Origin: Hoeflea sp038900095
GTDB taxonomy: Bacteria; Pseudomonadota; Alphaproteobacteria; Rhizobiales; Rhizobiaceae
Assembly (NCBI RefSeq): GCF_038900095.1
Contig: NZ_JBBMQQ010000008.1
Location: 62,001 to 126,000 of the forward strand
Reading direction: 5' to 3'
DNA: 64,000 nt
Position 1 is the stretch's first letter. The number at the start of each line of letters is the position of its first letter. The notes below the pieces were generated by a model that worked only from the letters and a program-made list of their open reading frames with translations, had not been told where the DNA came from and ran no database searches. A program made the position numbers and the translations under genes. Below, piece after piece: positions 43,835-52,193 of this stretch.

Positions 43835-44920
43835 TCAGCGCAGGCGCGCGCCAGTCCGGGCATCGAAGAGAAAGGCCCGTTCCGGGTTGAAGCCGGTCTT
43901 GAGCACTTCGCCTTCACGCACATCGCGATTTTCGCGGATCTCGATGGTGAGCGGCAATTCCATGTCGGATCTCGAATAGGCGAAGGACGAGCCGCCGAGA
44001 TGCTCGATTACATCGATCGGCATGGACACCTGTACGCTGCCTGAAGCATCGAAATGTTCCGGCCTGATACCGAGTTGCAGCTGCGCGCCGGGTTCGGGGT
44101 GCGGGCCACGAATGGTCATCGGCACCTCGATGCCGTCCACGTCATCCAAGCGCACCACCAGTGTTTCGCCGCTGGAGCTGACAACGGAGGCAGGCAGGAA
44201 GTTCATCCTCGGCGAACCGATGAAACCGGCAACAAAGGCATTGTCCGGATCATCATAGAGCGCCAGCGGGGAACCGACCTGCTCGATGACACCGGCCCGC
44301 AGCACCACGATCTTGTCGGCAAGCGTCATCGCTTCAACCTGATCGTGGGTCACATAGATCATGGTCGCGCCAAGCTCCTTGTGCAGCTTGGCGATCTCGA
44401 GCCGCATCTGCACCCGGAGTTCGGCATCCAGATTGGACAACGGCTCATCAAACAGGAAGACTTCCGGTTGCCGTACGATGGCCCGGCCGATGGCAACGCG
44501 CTGGCGCTGGCCGCCGGACAGGGCTTTCGGCTTGCGCTGGAGCAGCGGTTCGAGATGGAGAATTGAAGCGGCGCGGTTGACGCGCTCCTTGATCTCACTG
44601 ACCGGATGACCGGTCATCTTCAGGCCGAAGCCCATGTTTTCCTCGACCGTCATGTGCGGGTAGAGCGCATAGGACTGGAACACCATGGCAACACCGCGAT
44701 CGGCCGGCTCGACATTGGTAACATCCTTGCCGCCGATCGACAGATTGCCGCTTGTCGTGGCTTCCAGTCCGGCGACCAGCCTGAGCAGGGTTGACTTGCC
44801 GCAGCCGGAAGGGCCGACGAAAACGGTGAACTCGCCGTCCTCGATGGTCAGGTCGACACCGTGGATGACGTCGACGCTGCCAAAAGATTTCTTCACTTGA
44901 TGCAGTTCAAGACCTGCCAT
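43835..44920 (-). CDS. Sugar ABC transporter ATP-binding protein (MalK/UgpC type)
   Basis: A 361-residue ATPase starting MAGLELHQVKKSFGSVDVIHGVDL at 44920. Walker A is GPSGCGKST, the Q-loop FQSYALYPHMTV, the signature LSGGQRQRV, Walker B VFLFDEPLSNLDA and the switch histidine lies in VTHDQVEA. The C-terminal about 125 residues carry the MalK-type regulatory OB-folds (VAGFIGSPRMNFLPA onward). It lies downstream of iclR on the minus strand, separated from the binding protein and permeases, which read the other way. It is the only MalK-type ATPase present and very likely serves that galactoside importer. Confidence 0.9.
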   Translation of the reverse strand: MAGLELHQVKKSFGSVDVIHGVDLTIEDGEFTVFVGPSGCGKSTLLRLVAGLEATTSGNLSIGGKDVTNVEPADRGVAMVFQSYALYPHMTVEENMGFGLKMTGHPVSEIKERVNRAASILHLEPLLQRKPKALSGGQRQRVAIGRAIVRQPEVFLFDEPLSNLDAELRVQMRLEIAKLHKELGATMIYVTHDQVEAMTLADKIVVLRAGVIEQVGSPLALYDDPDNAFVAGFIGSPRMNFLPASVVSSSGETLVVRLDDVDGIEVPMTIRGPHPEPGAQLQLGIRPEHFDASGSVQVSMPIDVIEHLGGSSFAYSRSDMELPLTIEIRENRDVREGEVLKTGFNPERAFLFDARTGARLR

Positions 44921-44940
44921 GACACTCCCTCTCACAACCC

Positions 44941-44960
44941 CGGCGCCCGTGCGGGCGCCG
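44941..44960 (-). promoter_or_regulatory. Intercistronic hairpin between iclR and the ATPase gene
   Basis: Arms CGGCGCCCG (44941-44949) and CGGGCGCCG (44952-44960) form a strong stem with a minimal loop. The A/T run lies on the upstream side for minus-strand transcription, so it is not a standard terminator for iclR. Confidence 0.45.
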
Positions 44961-44968
44961 CTAAAAAA

Positions 44969-45814
44969 TCAGGTGCGCGGACCCAGCCGCGCGCCCATAT
45001 CATCCATGATCGCGCCGGCCGTATTGCGCACCAGCACCGCCCAGCTTTCGAGCAGTTCCGAAGAGATCCGGTACGCTGGACCGGTCACGGACAGCCCACC
45101 GACAAAACTCCGGTCTGCCGAATAGATCGGTGCCGCGACACAGCGGATACCGGGTTCATGCTCCTCCCGGTCATAGGCATTGCCGCTTGCACGTATTTCC
45201 TCGATCTCACGCAACAGCGCCTCCGGCGTATCGAGCGTGCTGTCGGTGAAACGGCGGAATTTGATGCTGGCGACAACGGCCCTGAGCTCGGCGTCTGGCA
45301 ACGCCGACAAACCGGCCTTGCCGACGCCCGTGCAATAGACCGGCGAAGCGTTGCCGATCTGGGAATACATGCGCACCGCCTGACGGCTTTCGACCTTGTC
45401 GAGATAGATCACCTCGTTGCCGCGAAGCACGCCGAGATGGACGGTTTCGCCGGTGAGGTCGTGCAGGTTGCGCAGATGTGGCTCGGCGATGACACGAAAC
45501 TGGTTGCCGGCCCAGGCCTTGGCGGCAAATTTCAAGAGCCGGATGCCGACCGAATAGGAATGGTCGCGGCCAAGCGACAGCAATCCTTCTTCCACCAGAT
45601 TGGATAGCTGGCGATGCAAGGTGCCGCGCGGCTGATCTGAGACCGCAAGAATGTCGGTAAACCGCATCGGCTCGTCAGCGGAAGCGACGATATCGAGTAC
45701 GGAAATGGCCTTGCCAAGGGTTCCGGTGTCAACACGGCTCCGCGCCGGCCCGGTATCCGTTGCCTCGATTTCACCCTGCTGCGATGCAGTGTTTTCTGTC
45801 CGGTTGCTCACCAT
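44969..45814 (-). CDS. IclR-family transcriptional regulator
   Basis: A 281-residue regulator starting MVSNRTENTAS at 45814, where AGGGGAGGG is very close to the ATG. After a polar N-terminus, residues about 35-95 are the IclR winged helix (TLGKAISVLDIVASADEPMRFTDILAVSDQPRGTLHRQLSNLVEEGLL). The effector domain follows (HLGVLRGNEVIYLDKVESRQAVRM, SPVYCTGVGKAGLSALPD, EEHEPGIRCVAAPIY). It is divergent from the sugar-binding protein gene and lies upstream of the ATPase, so it is the likely local regulator of the galactoside island, with a galactose catabolite as expected effector. Confidence 0.9.
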   Translation of the reverse strand: MVSNRTENTASQQGEIEATDTGPARSRVDTGTLGKAISVLDIVASADEPMRFTDILAVSDQPRGTLHRQLSNLVEEGLLSLGRDHSYSVGIRLLKFAAKAWAGNQFRVIAEPHLRNLHDLTGETVHLGVLRGNEVIYLDKVESRQAVRMYSQIGNASPVYCTGVGKAGLSALPDAELRAVVASIKFRRFTDSTLDTPEALLREIEEIRASGNAYDREEHEPGIRCVAAPIYSADRSFVGGLSVTGPAYRISSELLESWAVLVRNTAGAIMDDMGARLGPRT

Positions 45815-45963
45815 CCCTCCCCTGCCATTCCCGGCATGGTGGCACGCACCGACCGGAAACAGTCCTGACATCAAGTAGTTGGTCCTCCTCCAGACCATCC
45901 TCTTCCATCCGGTCGGCAACGCCTCCGCCCGAGCGGATGCTTTTCGACCTTGACATTCCCTAC

Positions 45964-45992
45964 ACCATAGATTGATAATTCTAAATAGTCAA
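45964..45992 (-). promoter_or_regulatory. Predicted sigma-70-type promoter of iclR
   Basis: On the minus strand TTGACT (plus 45987-45992) and TATGGT (plus 45964-45969) are separated by exactly 17 bp. It sits about 150 bp upstream of the iclR start. Similarity to consensus is good but untested. Confidence 0.6.
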
Positions 45993-45997
45993 ATTGA

Positions 45998-46014
45998 GTT
46001 CCAAATATCGGAAC
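45998..46014. promoter_or_regulatory. Candidate IclR operator
   Basis: The dyad GTTCCAAATATCGGAAC has perfect 5-base arms (GTTCC and GGAAC) around a 7-base A/T-rich centre. It lies between the iclR promoter and a TTGACG element (46020-46025) facing the binding-protein gene, where a regulator could control both. IclR-family regulators recognise short dyads of this general shape. Confidence 0.55.
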
Positions 46015-46134
46015 CACAATTGACGCTGTCGGGGTGGTCTTGGAGGATTGCCCGCCCGGCAGGTGGTAGGGCCGCCGAGGCACCGCCAACACCAAAGGGT
46101 CGACAGCCTGGTCAACACATGGGAGGTTTTCTGC

Positions 46135-47376
46135 ATGACGATTTCACTCAAATCCGCGCTCTTTGGCACTGCCGCCATTGCCCTGGTGGCAACGCAGGCG
46201 ATGGCCGAGCAGCGCACCCTGAAGTATTACGCGGATTTCGATCCGGCTCCGCTGGCAGCCTTCGAGGCTGTGATCGCGGAATTCGAAGCCGCCAATCCTG
46301 ACATCGATGTGGTTCTGCAGAATTTCGACCACGAGGGTTACAAAACGGCGATCCGCAACTTCCTGTCGGCGGATTCCCCGGACCTGGCCAACTGGTATGC
46401 CGGCAACCGCATGGCGCCCTTCGTCAATTCCGGTCAGTTCATGGATGTTTCCGACGTCTGGACCGACAACAACCTGGGCGAAACCCTGGCCTCGGCCAAG
46501 GGCTCGATGACCATCGACGGCAAGCAGTGGGGCGTGCCCTACACCTATTACCAGTGGGGCATCTACTACAACAAGGACGCCTACAAGAAGGCCGGCGTCG
46601 AAGTGCCGACCACCTGGGCCGAGTTCATCGACAATTGCGCCAAGTTCAAGGAAGCCGGGATCGACTGCGTGACCACCGGAACCAAGGCATTGTGGCCCGG
46701 AGCAGGCATCTTCGACTATATGAACCTACGCACCAATGGCTACGATTTCCATATGGATCTCACCGCCGGCAAGGTGGCCTGGACCGACGAGAAGGTGAAG
46801 AACACCTTCGCCGAATGGGCCAAGCTGGTCGAACCCGGTTACCTGACGGCCAATCATGCGGCTCTCGACTGGCAGGATGCAGCGTCGCTGCTGGTACAGG
46901 GCAAGGCCGCGAACTATGTCATGGGCAACTTTGCCGTGGCCGTGTTCAAGGACGGCGGCATGACCAATGAGACGCTTGGTTTCATGCAGTTCCCTGAAAT
47001 CACACCGGGCCTTCCGCGCGGCGAAGAAGCACCGACCGACACCATCCACATTCCGGCCGGTGCGAAGAACGTCGATGACGCCAAGAAGTTCCTGGCTTTC
47101 ATCGCCACTGCCGATGTCCAGACCAAGCTGAACGAAGCGCTTGGCCAGCTGCCGATCAACAACCAGTCGAAGGTCGGCGACGACCCGTTCCTGCAGGCCG
47201 GTTTCGAGATGCTCTCCACGGCTGACGGCGGCATCGCACAGTTCTTCGACCGCGACGCTCCGGCTGAAATGGCGAAGGTCGGTATGGAAGGCTTCCAGGA
47301 ATTCATGGTCAAGCCGCAGAATGTCGACAAGATCCTCGCGCGGCTCGAAAAAGCCCGCCAGCGTATCTACAAGTAA
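46135..47376 (+). CDS. Sugar ABC transporter periplasmic binding protein (family 1)
   Basis: A 413-residue binding protein. The signal peptide is about 24 residues (ending ATQAMA), and the start at 46135 has a GGGAGG ribosome binding site. The MalE-type fold shows in FEAANPDIDVVLQNFDHEGYKTAIRNFL, WGVPYTYYQWGIYYNKDAYKKAGVEVPTTWAEF and AAGAKN-like IPAGAKNVDDAKKFLAFI. The following genes are two MalFG-type permeases, alpha-galactosidase, galactose dehydrogenase-type enzyme and beta-galactosidase, so alpha- and/or beta-galactosides such as melibiose, raffinose or lactose are the likely ligands. The ligand is inferred from context. Confidence 0.88.
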   Translation: MTISLKSALFGTAAIALVATQAMAEQRTLKYYADFDPAPLAAFEAVIAEFEAANPDIDVVLQNFDHEGYKTAIRNFLSADSPDLANWYAGNRMAPFVNSGQFMDVSDVWTDNNLGETLASAKGSMTIDGKQWGVPYTYYQWGIYYNKDAYKKAGVEVPTTWAEFIDNCAKFKEAGIDCVTTGTKALWPGAGIFDYMNLRTNGYDFHMDLTAGKVAWTDEKVKNTFAEWAKLVEPGYLTANHAALDWQDAASLLVQGKAANYVMGNFAVAVFKDGGMTNETLGFMQFPEITPGLPRGEEAPTDTIHIPAGAKNVDDAKKFLAFIATADVQTKLNEALGQLPINNQSKVGDDPFLQAGFEMLSTADGGIAQFFDRDAPAEMAKVGMEGFQEFMVKPQNVDKILARLEKARQRIYK

Positions 47377-47381
47377 GCTTC

Positions 47382-47413
47382 ATGGCCGGGTGGCCTCACC
47401 GCCGCCCGGCCAT
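47382..47413 (+). promoter_or_regulatory. Intercistronic hairpin after the galactoside binding-protein gene
   Basis: A 13-bp stem with one G-U pair (arms 47382-47394 and 47401-47413) closes a CTCACC loop, 5 bp after the stop. No U-tract follows. It separates the abundant binding-protein message from the permease genes. Confidence 0.65.
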
Positions 47414-47487
47414 TTGCAGACGACCTGACAACCGCGCGCGAGCAGACAGATCTCCTCGCCGCCGGAGGCGCACTCGGGAGGGCAGCC

Positions 47488-48420
47488 ATGACGGGTTCAG
47501 CGACCACAGCCATCGCCGGAACACGAGAACACAGACCCGGGATCTGGAAACGGAACCAGCGCGCAATGGCGCCATGGATCTTCCTGGCCCCCGGCATCGC
47601 GATGTTCGCGCTCTATGTCATCTACCCGATCATCGCTTCGATGTGGCTGAGTTTTTATGATTGGGACGGCCTCGGCGAAAAGACCTGGCTCGGGCTTGCG
47701 AACTATGCCGAACTGTTCGATGACGAAGCCTTCTACACCTCGCTTTACAACAACATCATCTGGCTGGTTCTCTACATGCTGGCGGTTCCGGCGGGGCTGT
47801 TCGTGGCGCTGTTTCTCAACCAGACCGTCACCGGCATCCGGATCTACAAATCCCTGTTCTTCTTTCCCTTCGTCATCAGCCAGGTCGTTGTCGGATTGAT
47901 CTTCTCCTGGTTCTACGCGCCCAATTTCGGCCTGTTCTACAATCTGATCGAATGGCTCACCGGCACCGGCCTCGCCGTGCTGGCCGACGACCGCTACGTC
48001 ACCTACGGCATCATTGCAGCCGGCCTCTGGCCGCAGATCGCCTATTGCATGATCCTGTACCTGACCGGCCTCAACAATGTCGCGCCGGACCAGATCGAGG
48101 CCGCACGGCTCGACGGTGCAAAGGGCTGGAAGATGCTCTGGCACATCATCCTGCCGCAGCTCAGGCCGGCAACCTTCATCGCCGTCGTCGTGACCGTCAT
48201 TGGCGCACTGAGGTCATTCGACCTGGTCTCGATCATGACCGATGGCGGGCCATACGGCTCGAGCCGCGTGCTGTCGTTCTACATGTATGAGCAGGCGCTG
48301 TCCGAGTACGGATATCGCATGGGCTACGGCGCCGCCATCGCGGTTGTCCTGTTCGCCATCATGATGGTGTTCATCTCCGGGTTCATCTGGAAGATGGTCC
48401 GCGACGAAAGGGGCCTGTGA
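47488..48420 (+). CDS. Sugar ABC transporter permease (MalF type)
   Basis: A 310-residue membrane protein. After a polar N-terminus the first span is WIFLAPGIAMFALYVIYPIIASMWLSF, and five more follow. The EAA loop is DQIEAARLDGAKGWKMLWHIILPQLRP. The short form, without the long periplasmic loop of E. coli MalF, is usual in rhizobia. It forms half of the galactoside channel and abuts the second permease, whose ATG overlaps its stop by one base. Confidence 0.9.
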   Translation: MTGSATTAIAGTREHRPGIWKRNQRAMAPWIFLAPGIAMFALYVIYPIIASMWLSFYDWDGLGEKTWLGLANYAELFDDEAFYTSLYNNIIWLVLYMLAVPAGLFVALFLNQTVTGIRIYKSLFFFPFVISQVVVGLIFSWFYAPNFGLFYNLIEWLTGTGLAVLADDRYVTYGIIAAGLWPQIAYCMILYLTGLNNVAPDQIEAARLDGAKGWKMLWHIILPQLRPATFIAVVVTVIGALRSFDLVSIMTDGGPYGSSRVLSFYMYEQALSEYGYRMGYGAAIAVVLFAIMMVFISGFIWKMVRDERGL

Positions 48421-49268
48421 TGTTTCCGAGACCGATCGAACATACCGCGCCCGCGACCCAGCTTCTCTACAAGGTGGCGTTGCCGATTGCGCTGATCCTG
48501 TGGCTGTTGCCGCTGCTGGGTGTCGCGATGACTTCGCTCAAACCATCGAGTGACCTTGCCGCGGGCAACTACTTCGGATTGCCGAGCTATCTCGCCTTTT
48601 CGAACTATGCCGACGTATTCACCAACTCGCCAATCGCCAAGTACATTTTCAACTCGTTCAAGGTGACAATCCCGACCGTCATCGGCGCGGTCGCGATTTC
48701 ATGCCTGTCCGGATTTGCGCTGGCGGTCTACCGGTTCCGCATGAACCTGGTGATCTTCTTCCTGTTCGTGGCCGGCAATTTCGTACCGTTCCAGATCCTG
48801 ATGGTGCCGGTGCGCGACCTGACTGTCTCGACCGGGCTCTACAACACCATCACCGGCCTGGCGCTGTTCCACATCGCCTTCCAGTCGGGTTTCTGCACCC
48901 TGTTCATGCGCAATTTCATCAAGGGGCTTCCGTTCGAGCTGATCGAATCCGCCCGCGTTGAAGGCGTCTCGGAATTCCGCATCTTCTGGTACATCGTGCT
49001 GCCCTTGATGCGGCCGGCGATCGCGGCGCTTTCGGTGCTGGTCTTCACCTTCATCTGGAACGACTATTTCTGGGCCACGGTGCTGACCACCAGCGCCGAA
49101 ACCCAGCCGGTGACAGCAGGGCTCTATTCGCTCAACGGGCAATGGATTGCACAGTGGCAACTGGTTTCAGCCGGATCGATCATCGCCGCGATGCCGCCGG
49201 TTCTGATGTTCTTCCTGATGCAGAAGCATTTCATTGCCGGCCTGACGCTCGGTGCGACAAAGGGATAA
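48420..49268 (+). CDS. Sugar ABC transporter permease (MalG type)
   Basis: A 282-residue membrane protein starting MFPRPIEHTAPATQLL; a GTG immediately upstream at 48417 is an alternative. Six spans are likely, beginning VALPIALILWLLPLLGVAMTSL. The LPSYLAFSNYADVF periplasmic loop and the EAA loop LIESARVEGVSEFRIFWYIVLPLMRP are MalG-like. It is the second half of the channel. The alpha-galactosidase gene starts 1 bp after its stop, tying import to hydrolysis. Confidence 0.9.
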   Translation: MFPRPIEHTAPATQLLYKVALPIALILWLLPLLGVAMTSLKPSSDLAAGNYFGLPSYLAFSNYADVFTNSPIAKYIFNSFKVTIPTVIGAVAISCLSGFALAVYRFRMNLVIFFLFVAGNFVPFQILMVPVRDLTVSTGLYNTITGLALFHIAFQSGFCTLFMRNFIKGLPFELIESARVEGVSEFRIFWYIVLPLMRPAIAALSVLVFTFIWNDYFWATVLTTSAETQPVTAGLYSLNGQWIAQWQLVSAGSIIAAMPPVLMFFLMQKHFIAGLTLGATKG

Positions 49269-49269
49269 A

Positions 49270-51426
49270 ATGACACGCGCAGCCACGCCAGATTTTGCCG
49301 TCAGCGATGTGGTCCGGCTTGACGGAGGCGGCCGCACGGCCGTTTTCGCCAGCTTCAACAGCGGCGTGCCTTGCCTGGTCCATTTCGGCCAGCCGCTGCC
49401 GCAGTCGGAAGACATCGCCGCGCTGGCAATCGCCACCATACCCAATGTCGGGGCAGGACAGATCGATCCTTTCCTGCCGCTGACACTCTGTCCGCTGGCC
49501 ATCACCGGCTGGCAGGGACATCCCGGCATGATCCTGCAGACGGCCGATGGACGGGATTATCTCGCCAATCCGAAACTTGAGCGGATCGAAGCCGAAAATG
49601 GCGGCATCTCCGGTGTCCGCTTCACGTTGCTCGACCGGGGCAACCCGGACGGCGTCCGACTGGTGATCTCCGCCAGGCTCGATCCCCGCACCGGCATCCT
49701 GCAGCTGTCGCAGACGGTGACCATACCCCAAGACTGGAGCTGCAGCTGGCTCGCAGCCCCGGCGGTTCCTGTACCGGCAGAGATGAACCGCATCATCGAT
49801 CATTCGGGCCGCTGGTGTGGTGAATTCCGGCGTCAGGAAACCCAGTTCCAGACCGGCACGTACGGCCGGGAAAGCCGGGAGGGGCGGACCGGACACGCGC
49901 ATTTCCCCGGCGTGACGCTGGCGACACCCGCAACAGGGGAACACACGGGCGCATGTCTTGCCGCCACACTGGCATGGAGCGGCGGCCACCGGATGCTGGC
50001 CGAGGAACTGCCCGACGGACGGCGACAGGTGCAGATGAGCGTGCTTGACGATGGCCTGGCGCGGGGCGAAATCACGTCGCCCACGCTTCTGCTTTGCTGG
50101 TCCGATCAGGGCTTCAACGGCGCTTCGCACGCCTTCCATGATCACCTCCGTGCCATCCAGGCGCCGGTTAACGCGCGGCGCAGACGCGAGGCGCGTCCGG
50201 TGCATTACAATTGCTGGGAGGCCGTCTATTTCCGTCACGACCTTGGAGAGCTCAAGACAATCGCCTCGCTGGCCGCAGGTCTCGGCGCCGAGCGTTTCGT
50301 GCTCGATGATGGCTGGTTCCGCGGCCGCAACGACGACACGTCCAGCCTTGGCGACTGGGAGATCGACCGGGCAAAATTCCCCGACGGCCTGCAACCGTTG
50401 ATCGATCATGTCCATACCGAGGGTATGCGGTTCGGATTGTGGTTCGAGCCGGAGATGGTCAACCGGGACAGCGACCTGTTCCGGGCCAATCCCGAATACA
50501 TGCTCGGGCCGGAAGACCAGCCAAGCGGCCGCAACCAGCATGTTCTCGACATGGCCAACGAGAAGGTGCGCGCGCACCTCTTCAACCAGATCGATGCGAT
50601 CCTGTCGGCGCATGACATCGACTATGTCAAATGGGATCACAACCGGCCGCTGACCGGCGGCGGCCCGGATCAGGCTCGCGGCTTCATGACATTGTTCGCT
50701 GATCTCGTGGCAGCCCATCCGGATGTGGATTTCGAAAGCTGTTCCTCGGGCGGCGGACGCATCGATTTCGGCGTGCTGGAACTGGCGAGCCGGGTCTGGT
50801 TGTCGGATTCCAACGACGCCCTGGAGCGGCTGAGGATGCAGCACGAGGCCAGCCGGTGGATCGCACCGGAGGTGCAGGGGTCGCATGTCGGGCCGCGCCA
50901 TTGCCATACTTCGGGCCGGGTGCTGTCGATGCCGTTCAGAGCCTGGGTGGCGGCGCAGCGGCATATGGGCTTCGAAATGGATCCGCGCGAGCTGACAGCG
51001 GAGGAAGCCGACACTCTGCGCCGGGTCACCACCTGGTGGAAGCAGAACCGGGATTTCCTGTTTTCAGGTGCGTTGCACCGGCTGGAAAGCGAAGATGCCG
51101 AGGTGTTTGCCGAGATGACGGTGGATGCAGCCGCCGACCGCTTTATCCTGTTTGCCGGACAGGCGGGTGCATCGGCGCAAATCTACCGGCGGCCGTTGCG
51201 GGCGGCAGGGCTTGATCCGGACGCGATATACCAGCTCCGGCTGATCAATCCGGAAGACGTCAGCCACCTTGCCAACCGCCGTATCGTCAATGCGCTGGCC
51301 GAAGGCGGAACGATGGAATTGTCCGGCGCGTTCCTGATGAACCACGGTATCCGCTTGCCCAATGCGGTTCCGGCTTCCATGACCGTACTCGAAGGGCACA
51401 GAATCACTGTGGAGAGCCAATCATGA
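49270..51426 (+). CDS. Alpha-galactosidase, GH36
   Basis: A 718-residue GH36 enzyme: an N-terminal beta-sandwich, a central barrel and a C-terminal beta domain. The nucleophile is Asp456 in YVKWDHNRPL and the acid/base motif SDSNDALERL begins at Asp513; CSSGGGRIDFG lies between them. LDDGWFRGRNDD and GLWFEPEMVN complete the active site. It releases terminal alpha-1,6-galactose from melibiose or raffinose-type sugars; with no signal peptide it acts on imported substrate. The ATG at 49270 follows a GGGAT box. It overlaps the dehydrogenase gene by 4 bp. Confidence 0.93.
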   Translation: MTRAATPDFAVSDVVRLDGGGRTAVFASFNSGVPCLVHFGQPLPQSEDIAALAIATIPNVGAGQIDPFLPLTLCPLAITGWQGHPGMILQTADGRDYLANPKLERIEAENGGISGVRFTLLDRGNPDGVRLVISARLDPRTGILQLSQTVTIPQDWSCSWLAAPAVPVPAEMNRIIDHSGRWCGEFRRQETQFQTGTYGRESREGRTGHAHFPGVTLATPATGEHTGACLAATLAWSGGHRMLAEELPDGRRQVQMSVLDDGLARGEITSPTLLLCWSDQGFNGASHAFHDHLRAIQAPVNARRRREARPVHYNCWEAVYFRHDLGELKTIASLAAGLGAERFVLDDGWFRGRNDDTSSLGDWEIDRAKFPDGLQPLIDHVHTEGMRFGLWFEPEMVNRDSDLFRANPEYMLGPEDQPSGRNQHVLDMANEKVRAHLFNQIDAILSAHDIDYVKWDHNRPLTGGGPDQARGFMTLFADLVAAHPDVDFESCSSGGGRIDFGVLELASRVWLSDSNDALERLRMQHEASRWIAPEVQGSHVGPRHCHTSGRVLSMPFRAWVAAQRHMGFEMDPRELTAEEADTLRRVTTWWKQNRDFLFSGALHRLESEDAEVFAEMTVDAAADRFILFAGQAGASAQIYRRPLRAAGLDPDAIYQLRLINPEDVSHLANRRIVNALAEGGTMELSGAFLMNHGIRLPNAVPASMTVLEGHRITVESQS

Positions 51427-52193
51427 CCGAGCAGACAGCGACATTTCCAGACCTGAAGGACACGCAGGTTCTCATCACCGGCGGCGGCAGCGGTATCGGG
51501 GCGGCGCTGACTGAAGGCTTTGTTGCGCAGGGCGCCAGGGTCGCGTTTATCGATATCGCGGAAGCGCCAAGCCGGGAGCTGGCCGACCGTCTTGCGAGCG
51601 GCAGCCGGCATGCACCGCTGTTCATCCACGCCGACCTCAGCGATCTCGACGCCATCAAGCAGGCCGTTGCACAAGCCGAAGCAGCGCATGGTCCGGCCAG
51701 GGTGCTGGTCAACAATGCCGCACTGGATGACCGGCACGAGCTTCTCGAGATGAGCGGAGAATACTGGGACGCCAACCAGGCGATCAATCTACGGCCGGTG
51801 GCGTTTACCGCCCAGGCGGTTGCGCCGGGCATGATCGCGGCGGGCGGCGGCACGATCATCAATTTCACCTCGACATCCTACATGCTCAACATCGGATCGA
51901 TGCCGGCCTACACCGCCGCCAAGGCCGGGATCGTGGGCCTCACCAAGGGACTTGCCGGGCGGTTGGGTCCGGACGGCATCCGGGTCAACGCGATCGCGCC
52001 TGGCTGGGTGATGACGGAACGGCAAAAGCAGCTCTGGGTGACGGAGGAAGGCCTTGCCGCGATGATCGAGCGCCAGTGCGTCAAGCGCCCGATCGAACCC
52101 GAAGACATGGTTGGCCCCTGCCTGTTCCTGGCGTCAAGCGCTTCTGCGATGATCACCGCGCAGGTTCTCATCGCCGATGGAGGAATGATGTGA
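51423..52193 (+). CDS. Short-chain dehydrogenase, probable galactose 1-dehydrogenase
   Basis: A 256-residue SDR protein with the cofactor motif TGGGSGIG near residue 20, NNAALDD, a catalytic serine in FTSTSYML and YTAAK for the Tyr-Lys pair, then PGWVMTERQ. The family covers sugar, steroid and other alcohol dehydrogenases. Its position between alpha-galactosidase and DgoK/DgoA genes points to oxidation of galactose to galactono-lactone, the first step of the De Ley-Doudoroff route. The substrate is inferred from context. It overlaps both neighbours by 4 bp. Confidence 0.8.
   Translation: MTEQTATFPDLKDTQVLITGGGSGIGAALTEGFVAQGARVAFIDIAEAPSRELADRLASGSRHAPLFIHADLSDLDAIKQAVAQAEAAHGPARVLVNNAALDDRHELLEMSGEYWDANQAINLRPVAFTAQAVAPGMIAAGGGTIINFTSTSYMLNIGSMPAYTAAKAGIVGLTKGLAGRLGPDGIRVNAIAPGWVMTERQKQLWVTEEGLAAMIERQCVKRPIEPEDMVGPCLFLASSASAMITAQVLIADGGMM

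Noticed and set aside
49231..50964. A 577-codon antisense frame over the alpha-galactosidase gene
   Set aside because: The plus-strand GH36 motifs are intact and continuous; the antisense product shows no domain and has no plausible start context.
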